The notes under the pieces: model-generated
Database searches by the model: none
What the model saw: the letters and a program-made list of their open reading frames with translations, nothing else
Told to the model about the DNA's origin: nothing
NCBI GenBank assembly: GCA_036279975.1
Contig: DASURP010000062.1
Coordinates: forward strand, 45,546-109,545
Origin: 66-474 sp036279975
GTDB taxonomy: Bacteria; Pseudomonadota; Gammaproteobacteria; Xanthomonadales; Rhodanobacteraceae
Direction: 5' to 3'
DNA: 64,000 nt
Made by a program: the position numbers and the translations under genes
Shown here: positions 9,446 through 17,981 of the stretch, one piece after another
Numbering within the stretch: the stretch's first letter is position 1
Layout of the letters: each line of letters opens with the position of its first letter

Positions 9446-10190
9446 GGGGATGACCCTTGTGTTCCAGTTTGAATTCTTCCAGCAACCGCTGGTCTTCGGC
9501 GTGCAACGTCAATCCTGCCAGCACATCCGGCCGCTTCAACCAGGTGCGGCCCAGCGCCTGCTTGCGGCGCCAGCGGCCGATCGCCGCATGGTCGCCGGAC
9601 AACAACACCGCCGGCACCTCGCCATATTCGTGGCTGACCGGCCGCGTGTAGTGCGGGCAATCCAGCAAGCCGTCCGAAAACGAATCCTGCAGTGCGGATT
9701 GCGCATCGCCCAGCGCGCCTTCCTGCAACCTGCCGACCGCATCGACCAGCACCGCCGCGGCGAGTTCGCCGCCCGACAGCACGTAATCGCCGATCGACAA
9801 TTCCTCGTCGACCTCGTGTTCGATCAGGCGCTCGTCGATCCCTTCGTAGCGCCCGCACAGCAAAACCACCCGCGGCAGTGCCGCCAATTGCCGCACCTTG
9901 TCCTGCGTGAGCCGCTTTCCCTGCGGGCTCAGGTAAATCACCGGTGCCGGCGTTGCCGTCGCCTTGCGAACCTCGGCCAACGTGCGGCGCAACGGTTCGA
10001 TCAACATCACCATGCCCGGGCCGCCGCCGCACACGCTGTCATCCACGCGGCGGTAACCGCCTTCGGCGTAGTCGCGTGGATTCCACGCTTCCACTTCCAG
10101 CAATCCGCGTTCGGCTGCCCGGCCGATCACTCCGAACCCGATGCACTGCTGCACGAACTCGGGAAACAACGTGACGACATCGATCCGCAT
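9429..10190 (-). CDS. trmD: tRNA (guanine-N1)-methyltransferase
   Basis: 253 residues. TrmD methylates G37 of tRNAs with S-adenosylmethionine, preventing +1 frameshifting. The SPOUT trefoil-knot motifs are intact: CGGGPGMVM, LLCGRYEGIDERLIEH and LSIGDYVLSGGELAA. It lies 12 bp after rimM and overlaps rplS in the conserved four-gene operon. Confidence 0.98.
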   Translation of the reverse strand: MRIDVVTLFPEFVQQCIGFGVIGRAAERGLLEVEAWNPRDYAEGGYRRVDDSVCGGGPGMVMLIEPLRRTLAEVRKATATPAPVIYLSPQGKRLTQDKVRQLAALPRVVLLCGRYEGIDERLIEHEVDEELSIGDYVLSGGELAAAVLVDAVGRLQEGALGDAQSALQDSFSDGLLDCPHYTRPVSHEYGEVPAVLLSGDHAAIGRWRRKQALGRTWLKRPDVLAGLTLHAEDQRLLEEFKLEHKGHPHEQDH

Positions 10191-10202
10191 TGCCGTCCGG
10201 CC

Positions 10203-10718
10203 TCAGTCATCTTTGTGCCAGTCGACCGTGATGCGTCCCGCATCCAGATCGACCGATTTCACGTAAACATCCATCACGTACGGAATCAGGCGCTCGCGTC
10301 CGGCCTCGTCGCGCGTCATCAGCACATCGTGCGCGCCGTTGTCGAACAGGTGACTGACACGACCCAGGTCGTCGCCAGCCGTATTCACCACCCGCAAACC
10401 CTCCAGATCCGCCTGGTAATACTCACCGGGCGGCAGGTCCGGCAGCGCGCCGCGCGGAATCCAGACGCGCACGCCGACCAGGGCCGACGCCGTTTCACGA
10501 TCCACCACATCCGGCAAGGTTGCGACGATACCCTTGCCCCGTGCGTGTCCCTGCACTTCGGCGATCTCCTCGAACCGGCCGCCGTCGCGTTCCAGCAACC
10601 ACGGCTTGTAATCGAAGATCGCCAGCCGCGGCTCGGTGAACGACTCCAGCTTCAGTCCACCACGCACGCCATGCACGCCGACGATGCGTCCGAGCAGCAC
10701 GCGCCGCCCGCCGTTCAT
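10203..10718 (-). CDS. rimM: 16S rRNA processing protein RimM
   Basis: 171 residues from the ATG at 10718. An N-terminal RimM barrel (LLGRIVGVHGVRGGLKLES) is followed by a PRC-barrel (PPGEYYQADLEGLRVV...). RimM assists late 30S maturation, binding S19 and the 16S head. The ATG at 10718, four bases past the rpsP stop, is preferred. An upstream ATG at 10769 would lie inside rpsP and add an unconserved basic leader. Confidence 0.96.
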   Translation of the reverse strand: MNGGRRVLLGRIVGVHGVRGGLKLESFTEPRLAIFDYKPWLLERDGGRFEEIAEVQGHARGKGIVATLPDVVDRETASALVGVRVWIPRGALPDLPPGEYYQADLEGLRVVNTAGDDLGRVSHLFDNGAHDVLMTRDEAGRERLIPYVMDVYVKSVDLDAGRITVDWHKDD

Positions 10719-10722
10719 CGCA

Positions 10723-10983
10723 TCAAGCGGCGGCAGTTTGGCTCGCCGCTTCCTTCGCCAGCGCGGCAACCTTGTTCGAGCACTGCGCGCCCTTGGCGAC
10801 CCACGCGCTCAATTTCTCGACGTCCAGCACCAGGCGCTTGTCGTGCTCGCCGGCGGCACCGGGGTTGAAGTAACCCAGGCGCTCGATGTTGCGACCGTCG
10901 CGGGCGCTGCGCTGGTCGGTCACCACCACGTGGTAGAACGGCCGGCCCTTGGCGCCTGCGCGCGAAAGACGAATACGTACCAT
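10723..10983 (-). CDS. rpsP: 30S ribosomal protein S16
   Basis: 86 residues beginning MVRIRLSRAGAKGRPFYHVV, the invariant S16 N-terminus. It is the first gene of the rpsP-rimM-trmD-rplS operon. A TACAAT-type -10 sequence lies about 70 bp upstream. Confidence 0.98.
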   Translation of the reverse strand: MVRIRLSRAGAKGRPFYHVVVTDQRSARDGRNIERLGYFNPGAAGEHDKRLVLDVEKLSAWVAKGAQCSNKVAALAKEAASQTAAA

Positions 10984-11052
10984 GATCTATCGACTCCGAA
11001 AGAAACGGCCACGGGTGCGGTAGGCACGGCATCCGGGCGCGAGAAACCGGCG

Positions 11053-11058
11053 ATTGTA
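11053..11058 (-). promoter_or_regulatory. -10 element of the rpsP operon promoter
   Basis: On the minus strand this reads TACAAT, 70 bp upstream of rpsP. No good -35 match is seen at 16-18 bp, so confidence is moderate. Confidence 0.45.
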
Positions 11059-11085
11059 GCGGAAATGGAGCGAAAAGCTAGGGAT

Positions 11086-11154
11086 GAGGGGCGAGTCGCG
11101 AGGGCGCACGCTCAACCGCCCTGTGGGGCGGAGTGCCCTCGCCAGTCATCCCTC
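11086..11154. repeat. Dispersed hairpin repeat, copy 1 (ffh-rpsP gap)
   Basis: Two 20-nt imperfect arms (11086-11105 and 11135-11154, about four mismatches) enclose a smaller hairpin CCGCCC-tgtg-GGGCGG (11116-11131). The left arm matches 18 of 20 bases of 40723-40742 in the fumC-purB gap, and the right arms also correspond. It sits between the ffh stop and the rpsP promoter, where it could terminate ffh readthrough or be a REP-like unit. Confidence 0.7.
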
Positions 11155-11164
11155 GTGCCTCGCT

Positions 11165-12532
11165 TCAACGCCGCATTCCGCGTCCGCCCATGCCGCGCAT
11201 GGCGCCGCCCATCTGCCGCATCAGGCCTTTCATGCCGCCGCGGGCGAACTTGCCCATCATCTTTTCCATCTGGGTGTACTGCTTCAGCAGGCGATTGACG
11301 TCGGCCGGCTGGGTGCCGGAACCGCGCGCCACGCGCGCACGCCGCGAACCGTTCAGGAGATCGGGATGGCGGCGTTCCTTTTTGGTCATCGAACCGATGA
11401 TCGCAATCATGCGCTTCACTTCCTTGTCGTTGACCTGCGATTTCACCTTGTCGGGCAGGCTCGACACGCCCGGCAATTTTTCCATCAATCCGGCCAGCCC
11501 GCCCATGTTCAGCATCTGGTCGAGCTGGTCCTTCATGTCGTCCAGGTCGAAGCGCTTGCCCTTGGCGACTTTCGCTGCAAGCTTCGCGGCCTTGTCGGCG
11601 TCGGTCTTCTGCCGCACGTCCTCGATCAGCGACAACACGTCGCCCATGCCGAGGATGCGCGTCGCCATGCGGTCGGGGTGGAACGGTTCCAGCGCGTCGG
11701 GCTTCTCGCCCGCGCCCAGGAACTTGATCGACCGGCCGGTGATGTAGCGCACGCTCAATGCCGCGCCGCCGCGCGCATCGCCGTCCACCTTGGTGAGGAT
11801 CACGCCGGTCAACGGCAACGCATCGGCGAAATGCTTGGCGGTATTTGCGGCGTCCTGACCGGTCATCGAATCAACCACGAACAGCGTCTCGACCGGATTC
11901 AAGGCCTCGTGCAGCGCCTTGATCTCGGTCATCATCATTTCGTCGATCGAGGTGCGGCCGGCGGTATCGACGATCAGCACGTCGGCGACTTCACGTTTGG
12001 CGGCGTCGACTGCGGCCTGCGCGATCGCGACCGGCTTCTGCCCGGTCTGCGACGGCACGAAACCTGCGCCAACCTGCCCCGCCAGTGTCTGCAGTTGTTC
12101 GATCGCAGCCGGACGATACACGTCGGCGCTGACCACCATCACCTTCTTCTTGTGGTCGATGAGGTGTTTCGCAAGCTTCGCGACCGTGGTGGTCTTGCCC
12201 GCGCCCTGCAGGCCTGCCATCAGCACCACCGCGGGTGGCGTGGCGGCCAGGTTGAGCGACGCGTTCTGGGTGCCCATCACCGCGGTCAGTTCGTCGCGAA
12301 CCACCTTGATCAGCGCCTGTCCAGGCGTCAGCGACTTCAGCACTTCCTGGCCGACCGCACGCACCTTGATGCGCTCGATCAGCGCCTGCACCACCGGCAG
12401 CGCGACGTCGGCTTCCAGCAGCGCGACGCGCACTTCGCGCAGCGCTTCGCGGATGTTTTCCTCGGTCAGCCGCCCGCGCCCGGTCAGCCGCTGGACGGTG
12501 GTGGAGAGGCGTTGGGTGAGGTTGTCGAACAT
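11165..12532 (-). CDS. ffh: signal recognition particle protein Ffh
   Basis: 455 residues. Ffh binds 4.5S RNA and signal sequences and delivers ribosomes to FtsY. An N domain (about 1-90) is followed by a G domain with GLQGAGKTTT, DTAGR and TKVDGDARGG. The Met-rich M domain has RGSGTQPADVNRLLKQY for RNA binding and a tail of Met/Gly/Arg repeats. All GTPase motifs are intact. It is separate from but next to the rpsP operon, as in many gammaproteobacteria. Confidence 0.98.
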   Translation of the reverse strand: MFDNLTQRLSTTVQRLTGRGRLTEENIREALREVRVALLEADVALPVVQALIERIKVRAVGQEVLKSLTPGQALIKVVRDELTAVMGTQNASLNLAATPPAVVLMAGLQGAGKTTTVAKLAKHLIDHKKKVMVVSADVYRPAAIEQLQTLAGQVGAGFVPSQTGQKPVAIAQAAVDAAKREVADVLIVDTAGRTSIDEMMMTEIKALHEALNPVETLFVVDSMTGQDAANTAKHFADALPLTGVILTKVDGDARGGAALSVRYITGRSIKFLGAGEKPDALEPFHPDRMATRILGMGDVLSLIEDVRQKTDADKAAKLAAKVAKGKRFDLDDMKDQLDQMLNMGGLAGLMEKLPGVSSLPDKVKSQVNDKEVKRMIAIIGSMTKKERRHPDLLNGSRRARVARGSGTQPADVNRLLKQYTQMEKMMGKFARGGMKGLMRQMGGAMRGMGGRGMRR

Positions 12533-12589
12533 GGCGAAGTCACGAACGTCGGAACCGCCAGTTTAGCGGAGACCGCCGGCGAGCCGCGA

Positions 12590-13978
12590 TCACCGCGCCG
12601 GCTGCGCCTTGATCCAGTTCGCGATGTCGGCGACCACTTTCGAATCGACATGGGCGGGCTTCGCGTAGTCAGCGGGCGTACCGGTCGTGCCCGCCGACGT
12701 GAACAGATGACTCAAGCCCGGATACAGATGGAACGTCACGTTCGACCTGCCGGCGAGCGCCTGCTTCCATGCGTCGAAATCCAGCGTCGGCGAGACCTGG
12801 AAATCGCTGCCGCCCTGCAGAATCAAAATGGGCATGGGCAACGACTTCGCAACGGCAACCTGATCGTATTCGTGCAGACTGAACCACCACGTTTGCGGCA
12901 CGCCATCGAACGATCCCACTGGTGGATGTTGCGGGTCGGCCTTGTCCAGCAGCGCCTGTTCATCCGCGAGCGCTTTTTCCTCCGCGTCGATGCTTGCCTT
13001 CGGCAATCCGACGCGTTCTCCCTGCTCACGCACTTGCCCGCGCATTACCGTGAGCAGCTTGCGTGCCGGAGCCGCAAGCATGATCACTCCAGCGAGTTGC
13101 GGATCGCGTCGACCGATGCCCGGCGCGAGCATCCCGCCCTCGCTATGGCCCAGCACGAACACACGTTGCGGATCGATGCCTTTCTGCTTCGCCAACAAGC
13201 GCGCTGCCGTGAGCGCATCGTCGGTTTCTTCCTCGTCGACGGTGAGATGCGCGTTGACGCCCATCTTCAAACCGTAATCGGTTTGCCGCTTGTCGTAGCG
13301 CAACGAGGCAATACCCGCGGCCGCGAGCCCGTCCGCGACATCCCGGAACGGCTTGCTGGCACCAACCGCCTCATCCAGATCGTTGGGTCCCGATCCGCCC
13401 ACCAGCACCACCGCCGGGAACGGCCTGCTGCCCTTGGGCAACGTCAACGCACCGCGCAACGGCCCGAACGGCGACGAGATGGACAACGGTTCCACACGCA
13501 CGCCATTGGCTTCGATCATGGCCTTGACCGGCGCCTTGGCTCCGGCCTCCCTGCGCGATGCCTCGATCGCTGCATCCAGTTGCCCGGCCGACATCAACTG
13601 CGCGGCGGTGATCCGGCCCTGGTCGTCGCAGCCGTAGACGAAATCCCACTGCGCGTGCGCGAAGGCCACGGGCGTTACTGCCAGCGCTTGCCCGCGGATG
13701 TCGCGGATTTCCGTGGCGCCGCGTGATCGATATGCACCCGCGGACGCCTGCACGGTTTTCCACGCCTGCGCGATCTTCGCCGGCGGAAACTGGCCTGCCA
13801 TCGCGGGCGCGAAATCCCTGGCTGCGGCTTGGTAGTCGCCATGCGTGAGCGCGGCAACGGACGCGCTGGAACGCATCACGCACGTGGACGCCGCCGCGGC
13901 GATCGCCGTGGACGAGAACGCAATGCCGAGCAACACCGCCGTCGGGCGCATGCCGAAATATACCGTGCACCTTTTCAT
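12590..13978 (-). CDS. secreted alpha/beta hydrolase with N-terminal DUF3887-like domain
   Basis: 462 residues from the ATG at 13978: a signal peptide ending near AIAAAAS, a DUF3887-like domain (about 40-140) and an alpha/beta-hydrolase fold. Catalytic residues are recognisable: Ser in LGHSEGGM, Asp in LQGGSD and His in PGLSHLF. The oxyanion region is VLVGGSGPND. It probably hydrolyses an ester or amide in the periplasm; substrate unknown. It follows the SdpI-like gene by 8 bp and is therefore probably under the ArsR-type repressor. A longer open frame starting at 14653 runs through the sdpI gene in another phase and is not credible. Confidence 0.88.
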   Translation of the reverse strand: MKRCTVYFGMRPTAVLLGIAFSSTAIAAAASTCVMRSSASVAALTHGDYQAAARDFAPAMAGQFPPAKIAQAWKTVQASAGAYRSRGATEIRDIRGQALAVTPVAFAHAQWDFVYGCDDQGRITAAQLMSAGQLDAAIEASRREAGAKAPVKAMIEANGVRVEPLSISSPFGPLRGALTLPKGSRPFPAVVLVGGSGPNDLDEAVGASKPFRDVADGLAAAGIASLRYDKRQTDYGLKMGVNAHLTVDEEETDDALTAARLLAKQKGIDPQRVFVLGHSEGGMLAPGIGRRDPQLAGVIMLAAPARKLLTVMRGQVREQGERVGLPKASIDAEEKALADEQALLDKADPQHPPVGSFDGVPQTWWFSLHEYDQVAVAKSLPMPILILQGGSDFQVSPTLDFDAWKQALAGRSNVTFHLYPGLSHLFTSAGTTGTPADYAKPAHVDSKVVADIANWIKAQPAR

Positions 13979-13986
13979 TGCAAGTC

Positions 13987-14640
13987 TCAGCCGGTACCCG
14001 GGCGGTCTTCGACACGCCGATACAGAAAGTACGAATAGATCGCCGGAATGAAACCGGCCGCGAGCGCCGCAACGACCAATACGGCCGGCGACACGTGCAG
14101 CAGCCCGCCCACGATCCACGCCAGTCCCGCCAGCACGAACAACCATCCGGCGAGCCGATGCGTACGCTCCCAGACCACATCGCTGGTGAGCGTCCACGGC
14201 GTGCGGATGCCGATGAAGAAATTCTTGCGGAACTTGCCCATGAAGTTCCCGATCACGATCAACAACGCACCCACTGCGACCGGCGCGACGAGTTCCATCG
14301 AGACGTGATGGCCGGCACCCGCGAACAATGCGACCGTACCGACGACCAGCAGGAACGCCTGCGTCGCCAGCACTACGATCCCGTAAACCCGTGCGAACGG
14401 GGCGATCTCGAACTTGCGCGGTGAAATCACCGGCAGGATCGCGAACAACAGCGCCAGGCCGACCATCAGCATTACGGGAACCGCGGCCGCCCAGAACCGC
14501 GGCGCCCAGCCGTTGGCGACGCCGTTGGCGTCCCAGTGGATCGCCGCCTGCGCAGGCAGCTGCGGATAAATCCACGCCGCTACGCCCAGCATCAGCAGGA
14601 TGAAAACCAGGGAGATGATCCACGTGCCCGTCTGCTTCAT
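13987..14640 (-). CDS. SdpI-family membrane protein
   Basis: 217 residues with about six hydrophobic helices. The N-terminus has the DUF1648 signature (AAIHWDANGVANGW). The C-terminal half carries the SdpI block MGKFRKNFFIGIRTPWTL. In Bacillus subtilis SdpI confers immunity to the SdpC toxin and sequesters the SdpR repressor at the membrane. Many homologues have no linked toxin, and none is seen here. Its start overlaps the repressor stop as ATGA, so the two are translationally coupled. Confidence 0.92.
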   Translation of the reverse strand: MKQTGTWIISLVFILLMLGVAAWIYPQLPAQAAIHWDANGVANGWAPRFWAAAVPVMLMVGLALLFAILPVISPRKFEIAPFARVYGIVVLATQAFLLVVGTVALFAGAGHHVSMELVAPVAVGALLIVIGNFMGKFRKNFFIGIRTPWTLTSDVVWERTHRLAGWLFVLAGLAWIVGGLLHVSPAVLVVAALAAGFIPAIYSYFLYRRVEDRPGTG

Positions 14641-14924
14641 TTGCCCTCTCCACGCCCGCGCCTCGCGGGAACCAGGTCCAGTACCAGCCGGGTCAGGTCT
14701 TCCATCACCGAAGTGTTCAGCGAATACACGATGTTGCGCCCGCGGCGTTCGGTGCGTACCAGGTCGGCGGCCTTCAGCACGCCGAAGTGGTGCGACAGCG
14801 TCGCGCCGGTCATGTCGAACATCGCCCCGATCTCGCCCGCGCTCAGCGCACCCTTTTGCAGGCGCTTCAGAATCGCGCGGCGGGTGGGGTCGGCGAGTGC
14901 ACGGAACACCTCCTGCTGTTTCAT
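14637..14924 (-). CDS. ArsR-family autorepressor, SdpR-like
   Basis: 95 residues from the ATG at 14924: a winged helix-turn-helix with RALADPTRRAILKRL and GATLSHHFGVLKAADLV. No cysteine metal site is visible, fitting the SdpR branch rather than metal sensors. An ATG at 14987 is in frame but would place the 14953-14974 palindrome inside the coding sequence, so the downstream start is chosen. It is first in a repressor-sdpI-hydrolase operon. Confidence 0.93.
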   Translation of the reverse strand: MKQQEVFRALADPTRRAILKRLQKGALSAGEIGAMFDMTGATLSHHFGVLKAADLVRTERRGRNIVYSLNTSVMEDLTRLVLDLVPARRGRGEGK

Positions 14925-14952
14925 GGATTCGACTTGGGTCGCGGCCGGCATA

Positions 14953-14974
14953 TATTTAGATAACTGTCTAAATA
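14953..14974. promoter_or_regulatory. Probable operator of the ArsR/SdpR repressor
   Basis: A perfect inverted repeat, TATTTAGA-taactg-TCTAAATA, lies 29 bp upstream of the repressor start. It is strikingly A+T-rich for this region. It also lies between this gene and the divergent CcsA-like gene. Confidence 0.8.
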
Positions 14975-15055
14975 CTACATGTGCCATGAGTCACGCACAA
15001 GCCCGTGGCACGGCGGTGCTGGAACAAGTGCCCAACGCCGTGCGACACTTGTTCG

Positions 15056-15871
15056 ATGCCCGCCCACTCGACCACGATGGAACTGCTGGCGGTTTTGGCG
15101 ATCGCCCTGTATCTCGCCGCCGCGGCTGGCTTGGCGCGCCCGCTGTTGAACCAGCAGGCCGTGCCGCGCCGCGCCGTGCTGGTGGCCGGTGCGGTCGCCG
15201 TGCTGCTGCATTTCGGGGTGCTGTTCGGGATCCACCGCGGCGCGGTGGACCTGCATTTCTACGCGGCGCTTTCGCTGGTCTCGGCGGTGATCGCGGCGCT
15301 GACCCTGATCGTGAACCTCACACGTCCGGTCGCGGCGCTCGGGATCATCCTGTTTCCGCTGGCGGGATTGTTCCTCGCGATCGACGAATTCCTGGCCCCG
15401 CCGACCGCGCCCTTCCCGCTCGACTGGCAGATCGGCCTGCACGTGGCCATCGCGCTGCTGGCCTACAGCCTGCTTGCGATCGCGGCGGTATTGGCGCTGC
15501 TCCTGGCAACGCAGGAACAGGCCCTGCGCACCCGCCAACTGGGCACCTGGGCCGGCGCGTTGCCGCCGCTGACCCGGACCGAATCGCTGATGTTCAAGCT
15601 GATCGGCGCGGGCTTCGCGCTGCTGACGCTCACACTGCTTTCCGGCGTGCTGTTCGTGCACAACCTGCGCGCCCAGCACCAGGCGCACACGGCGATCCTG
15701 TCGCTGGTCGCGTGGATCATCTTCGGGGTGCTGCTGTTCGGACGCCGGCGCTGGGGCTGGCGCGGGCGCCGGGCGATCTACCTGACCCTGGCCGGCATGG
15801 CGATCCTGCTGCTGGCGTTCTTCGGCTCGAAGTTCGTGCTGGAAATGATCCTGCACCGGAGCGGGATGTAG
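15056..15871 (+). CDS. CcsA/YpjD-like cytochrome c assembly membrane protein
   Basis: About 271 residues and eight hydrophobic helices. It belongs to the CcsA/HemX/YpjD group of inner-membrane haem-handling proteins, with conserved His positions in LHFGVLFGIH, LHVAIALLAYS and AQHQAHTAI. In many gammaproteobacteria the ypjD gene is next to and divergent from ffh. Here they are divergent but separated by the sdp-like cassette. The start could be ATG 15056 or 15077; neither has a convincing ribosome site. Confidence 0.85.
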   Translation: MPAHSTTMELLAVLAIALYLAAAAGLARPLLNQQAVPRRAVLVAGAVAVLLHFGVLFGIHRGAVDLHFYAALSLVSAVIAALTLIVNLTRPVAALGIILFPLAGLFLAIDEFLAPPTAPFPLDWQIGLHVAIALLAYSLLAIAAVLALLLATQEQALRTRQLGTWAGALPPLTRTESLMFKLIGAGFALLTLTLLSGVLFVHNLRAQHQAHTAILSLVAWIIFGVLLFGRRRWGWRGRRAIYLTLAGMAILLLAFFGSKFVLEMILHRSGM

Positions 15872-15944
15872 GCCACGTGCAAGCCGTACGCGGTTGTGCA
15901 AACATCGCGGCGTTTGCGGTGGTCCTGCCCGTCCCGGAGTTTCC

Positions 15945-17972
15945 ATGACATCTTCGATCGGTTCCACGCGGCTGTGGAATGAAAGTGCGCGCCGTGGTGA
16001 GCGCAACGCGACCTGTTGCCTGCTGGCGGCGTGCCTCGTCTGGTTCGCGATCGGCACAGCGCGCGCCGATGCCACGCTGGATCCGTCGCTGCTGCCCGCG
16101 ATCCAGTCGGCGACCTTCGAGGTCGTGGCCGCCAAGCCGAAGGACAGCCTGGGCTACGAGAAGCCGCTGCCGCTGGACCTATTGCCGTACCAGGAACGCA
16201 CCGACAAGTACTATTCGATCGGCACCGCGTTCGCGATCGGCCCCAACCGCTACGTCACCGCCGCGCACGTGCTGATGATCGGCTACCAGAGCCTGTGGGG
16301 GCCGCCGGAACTGCGCGACGCCTCGGGCAAAGTCCACGCGATCGGCCAGGTCGAAAAATTCGCGCTGCGCCGCGACTTCGTGGTGTTCTCGCTGAAAGAC
16401 CCGCCGCAGGTCGCGCCGCTGCCGATCGACGCCAAACCCGCCCTGAACCAGGTGGTGTATTCGGTCGGCAACGCGCTCGGCACCGGGGTCGTGATCCGCA
16501 ATGGCCTGTACACCTCCAACACGCCCGAGGCCCAGGACGGCGAGTGGAAGTGGATTCGCTTCTCCGCCGCCGCCTCGCCCGGCAACAGCGGCGGTCCCTT
16601 GCTCGATGAGCACGGCAAGGTGATCGGCGTGGTGTTGATGAAATCGCCCAACGAGAACCTGAACTACGCGCTGCCGATGCAGGAAGTGCTGGATGCGCCG
16701 AAGGACAGCGCGCGTTTCGACAAGCGCATGGCCTACCAGTTCGATGTGTTCGACTCCACGCTCAGCGGCACCTTCAAGGGCGAGTTCAAATTGCCGTTGT
16801 CGCTGGCCGGTTTCTTCGCCGCCTATGCGCAGGCATTCCACCCGTACCTCGACTCGCAGCTCAAGGCGCTGCTGGACCAGCAGTCGGCCAGCCTGTTCCC
16901 GGACGGCGAAGGTGCACACCAGCTGCTCTACAGCGGACCGTCGATGGGCGATTTCCCGCAGATCGTCACGCGCAACAGCGATGGCGTGTGGACGACCAGC
17001 GGCCAATCCACCACCCGGATCAGCCTGTCCGCCAACGGTTACATCGAGGGCGGCGTGGTGGCCGGCAACATCCTGTTCCACCTGCGCAAGCCCGACAACG
17101 TGTCCGGGGCGGCTTTCCACCACGACCCCAAGGGCACGATGGGCCTGTTGCTGAAAACCGGTTTTCTGAAACGCACGATCGGTCCGGAAAGGATCATGGT
17201 GACATCGCTGGGCGCACCGAGCGATACCGGCAGCTGGACCGACCGCTGGGGCCGCCACTGGCAAACCTGGGCGTGGACCATACCGTACGCCAATGCCTTT
17301 GCCAGCCTGTTCGCGCTGCCGACGCCGGATGGCTACTCGCTGCTGATGCGCCTGGAGCCGGCGAACTCGCGGCACGACACCGCGATCAACATGCGCGCGC
17401 TCACCGATTTCGTGAGCCTGCCCTACGACGGCACGCTCGCGCAATGGAAGGCGTTTCTGGCCGAGGGCGACCTGCTTCCGGATGCGTTCAAGGACATCCG
17501 GATCGATTTCGACTACGACAAGGATTTCCGCTACGACTCGTCGCGGCTCGCATTCTCTTTCACGCCCGCCCTGCAGGGGATCCATGCCGACAGCATGCTC
17601 ACGCTGGGCTTCACGTTTTTCCCCGATGCTGACGGCAAGGTGGCGTGGGACGTGGGCCAGGTGTGGCTGGCCGGGGACAACCACGACCACCACTGGGTCA
17701 GCCTGCTGCGCAACCAGGCGCCGTCTGCCGATCTCGACGACAGTTACCAGAGCTTCTGGAAGAAGATCGCGGACCGCCGCCATCCCTACGACGGCCAGGC
17801 CTACACCGACAGCGACACCACCAGGATCAACGCGGTGGTGCCGCCCGCACCCACCGGCAAAGCATCGGTCCTCTACACCGCCTATGTGTACCAGCCCGGC
17901 ACCCAGCCACAAGCCGAGATGAAACAGAAACTGGATTTGCTGCTGAAGAACGTCAAGGTCAAGGAACCATGA
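15945..17972 (+). CDS. exported trypsin-like serine protease with long C-terminal region
   Basis: 675 residues from the ATG at 15945, preceded by GGAG. A signal segment (LLAACLVWFAIGTARA) leads to a chymotrypsin-fold domain with His in VTAAHV, Asp in RRDFVVFSL and Ser in SPGNSGGP. The roughly 400 residues beyond it are not a PDZ domain and I do not recognise them; they contain several aromatic/Asp-rich segments. It is probably a periplasmic protease or pseudo-regulatory hydrolase. It follows the CcsA-like gene by 73 bp and is convergent with the acyltransferase. Confidence 0.85.
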   Translation: MTSSIGSTRLWNESARRGERNATCCLLAACLVWFAIGTARADATLDPSLLPAIQSATFEVVAAKPKDSLGYEKPLPLDLLPYQERTDKYYSIGTAFAIGPNRYVTAAHVLMIGYQSLWGPPELRDASGKVHAIGQVEKFALRRDFVVFSLKDPPQVAPLPIDAKPALNQVVYSVGNALGTGVVIRNGLYTSNTPEAQDGEWKWIRFSAAASPGNSGGPLLDEHGKVIGVVLMKSPNENLNYALPMQEVLDAPKDSARFDKRMAYQFDVFDSTLSGTFKGEFKLPLSLAGFFAAYAQAFHPYLDSQLKALLDQQSASLFPDGEGAHQLLYSGPSMGDFPQIVTRNSDGVWTTSGQSTTRISLSANGYIEGGVVAGNILFHLRKPDNVSGAAFHHDPKGTMGLLLKTGFLKRTIGPERIMVTSLGAPSDTGSWTDRWGRHWQTWAWTIPYANAFASLFALPTPDGYSLLMRLEPANSRHDTAINMRALTDFVSLPYDGTLAQWKAFLAEGDLLPDAFKDIRIDFDYDKDFRYDSSRLAFSFTPALQGIHADSMLTLGFTFFPDADGKVAWDVGQVWLAGDNHDHHWVSLLRNQAPSADLDDSYQSFWKKIADRRHPYDGQAYTDSDTTRINAVVPPAPTGKASVLYTAYVYQPGTQPQAEMKQKLDLLLKNVKVKEP

Positions 17973-17981
17973 CGCCGGATT

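Noticed and set aside
11084..13726. 880-codon plus-strand open frame over ffh and the hydrolase
   Set aside because: It crosses two real genes on the other strand and its translation is typical antisense His/Arg/Gln-rich sequence.
12590..14653. 687-codon frame suggesting an SdpI-hydrolase fusion
   Set aside because: The part upstream of 13978 is in the wrong phase relative to the SdpI-like protein. The hydrolase signal peptide starts at 13978.
14925..14987. Upstream ATG giving a 116-residue ArsR protein
   Set aside because: It would place the operator palindrome within the coding sequence and adds an unconserved leader.
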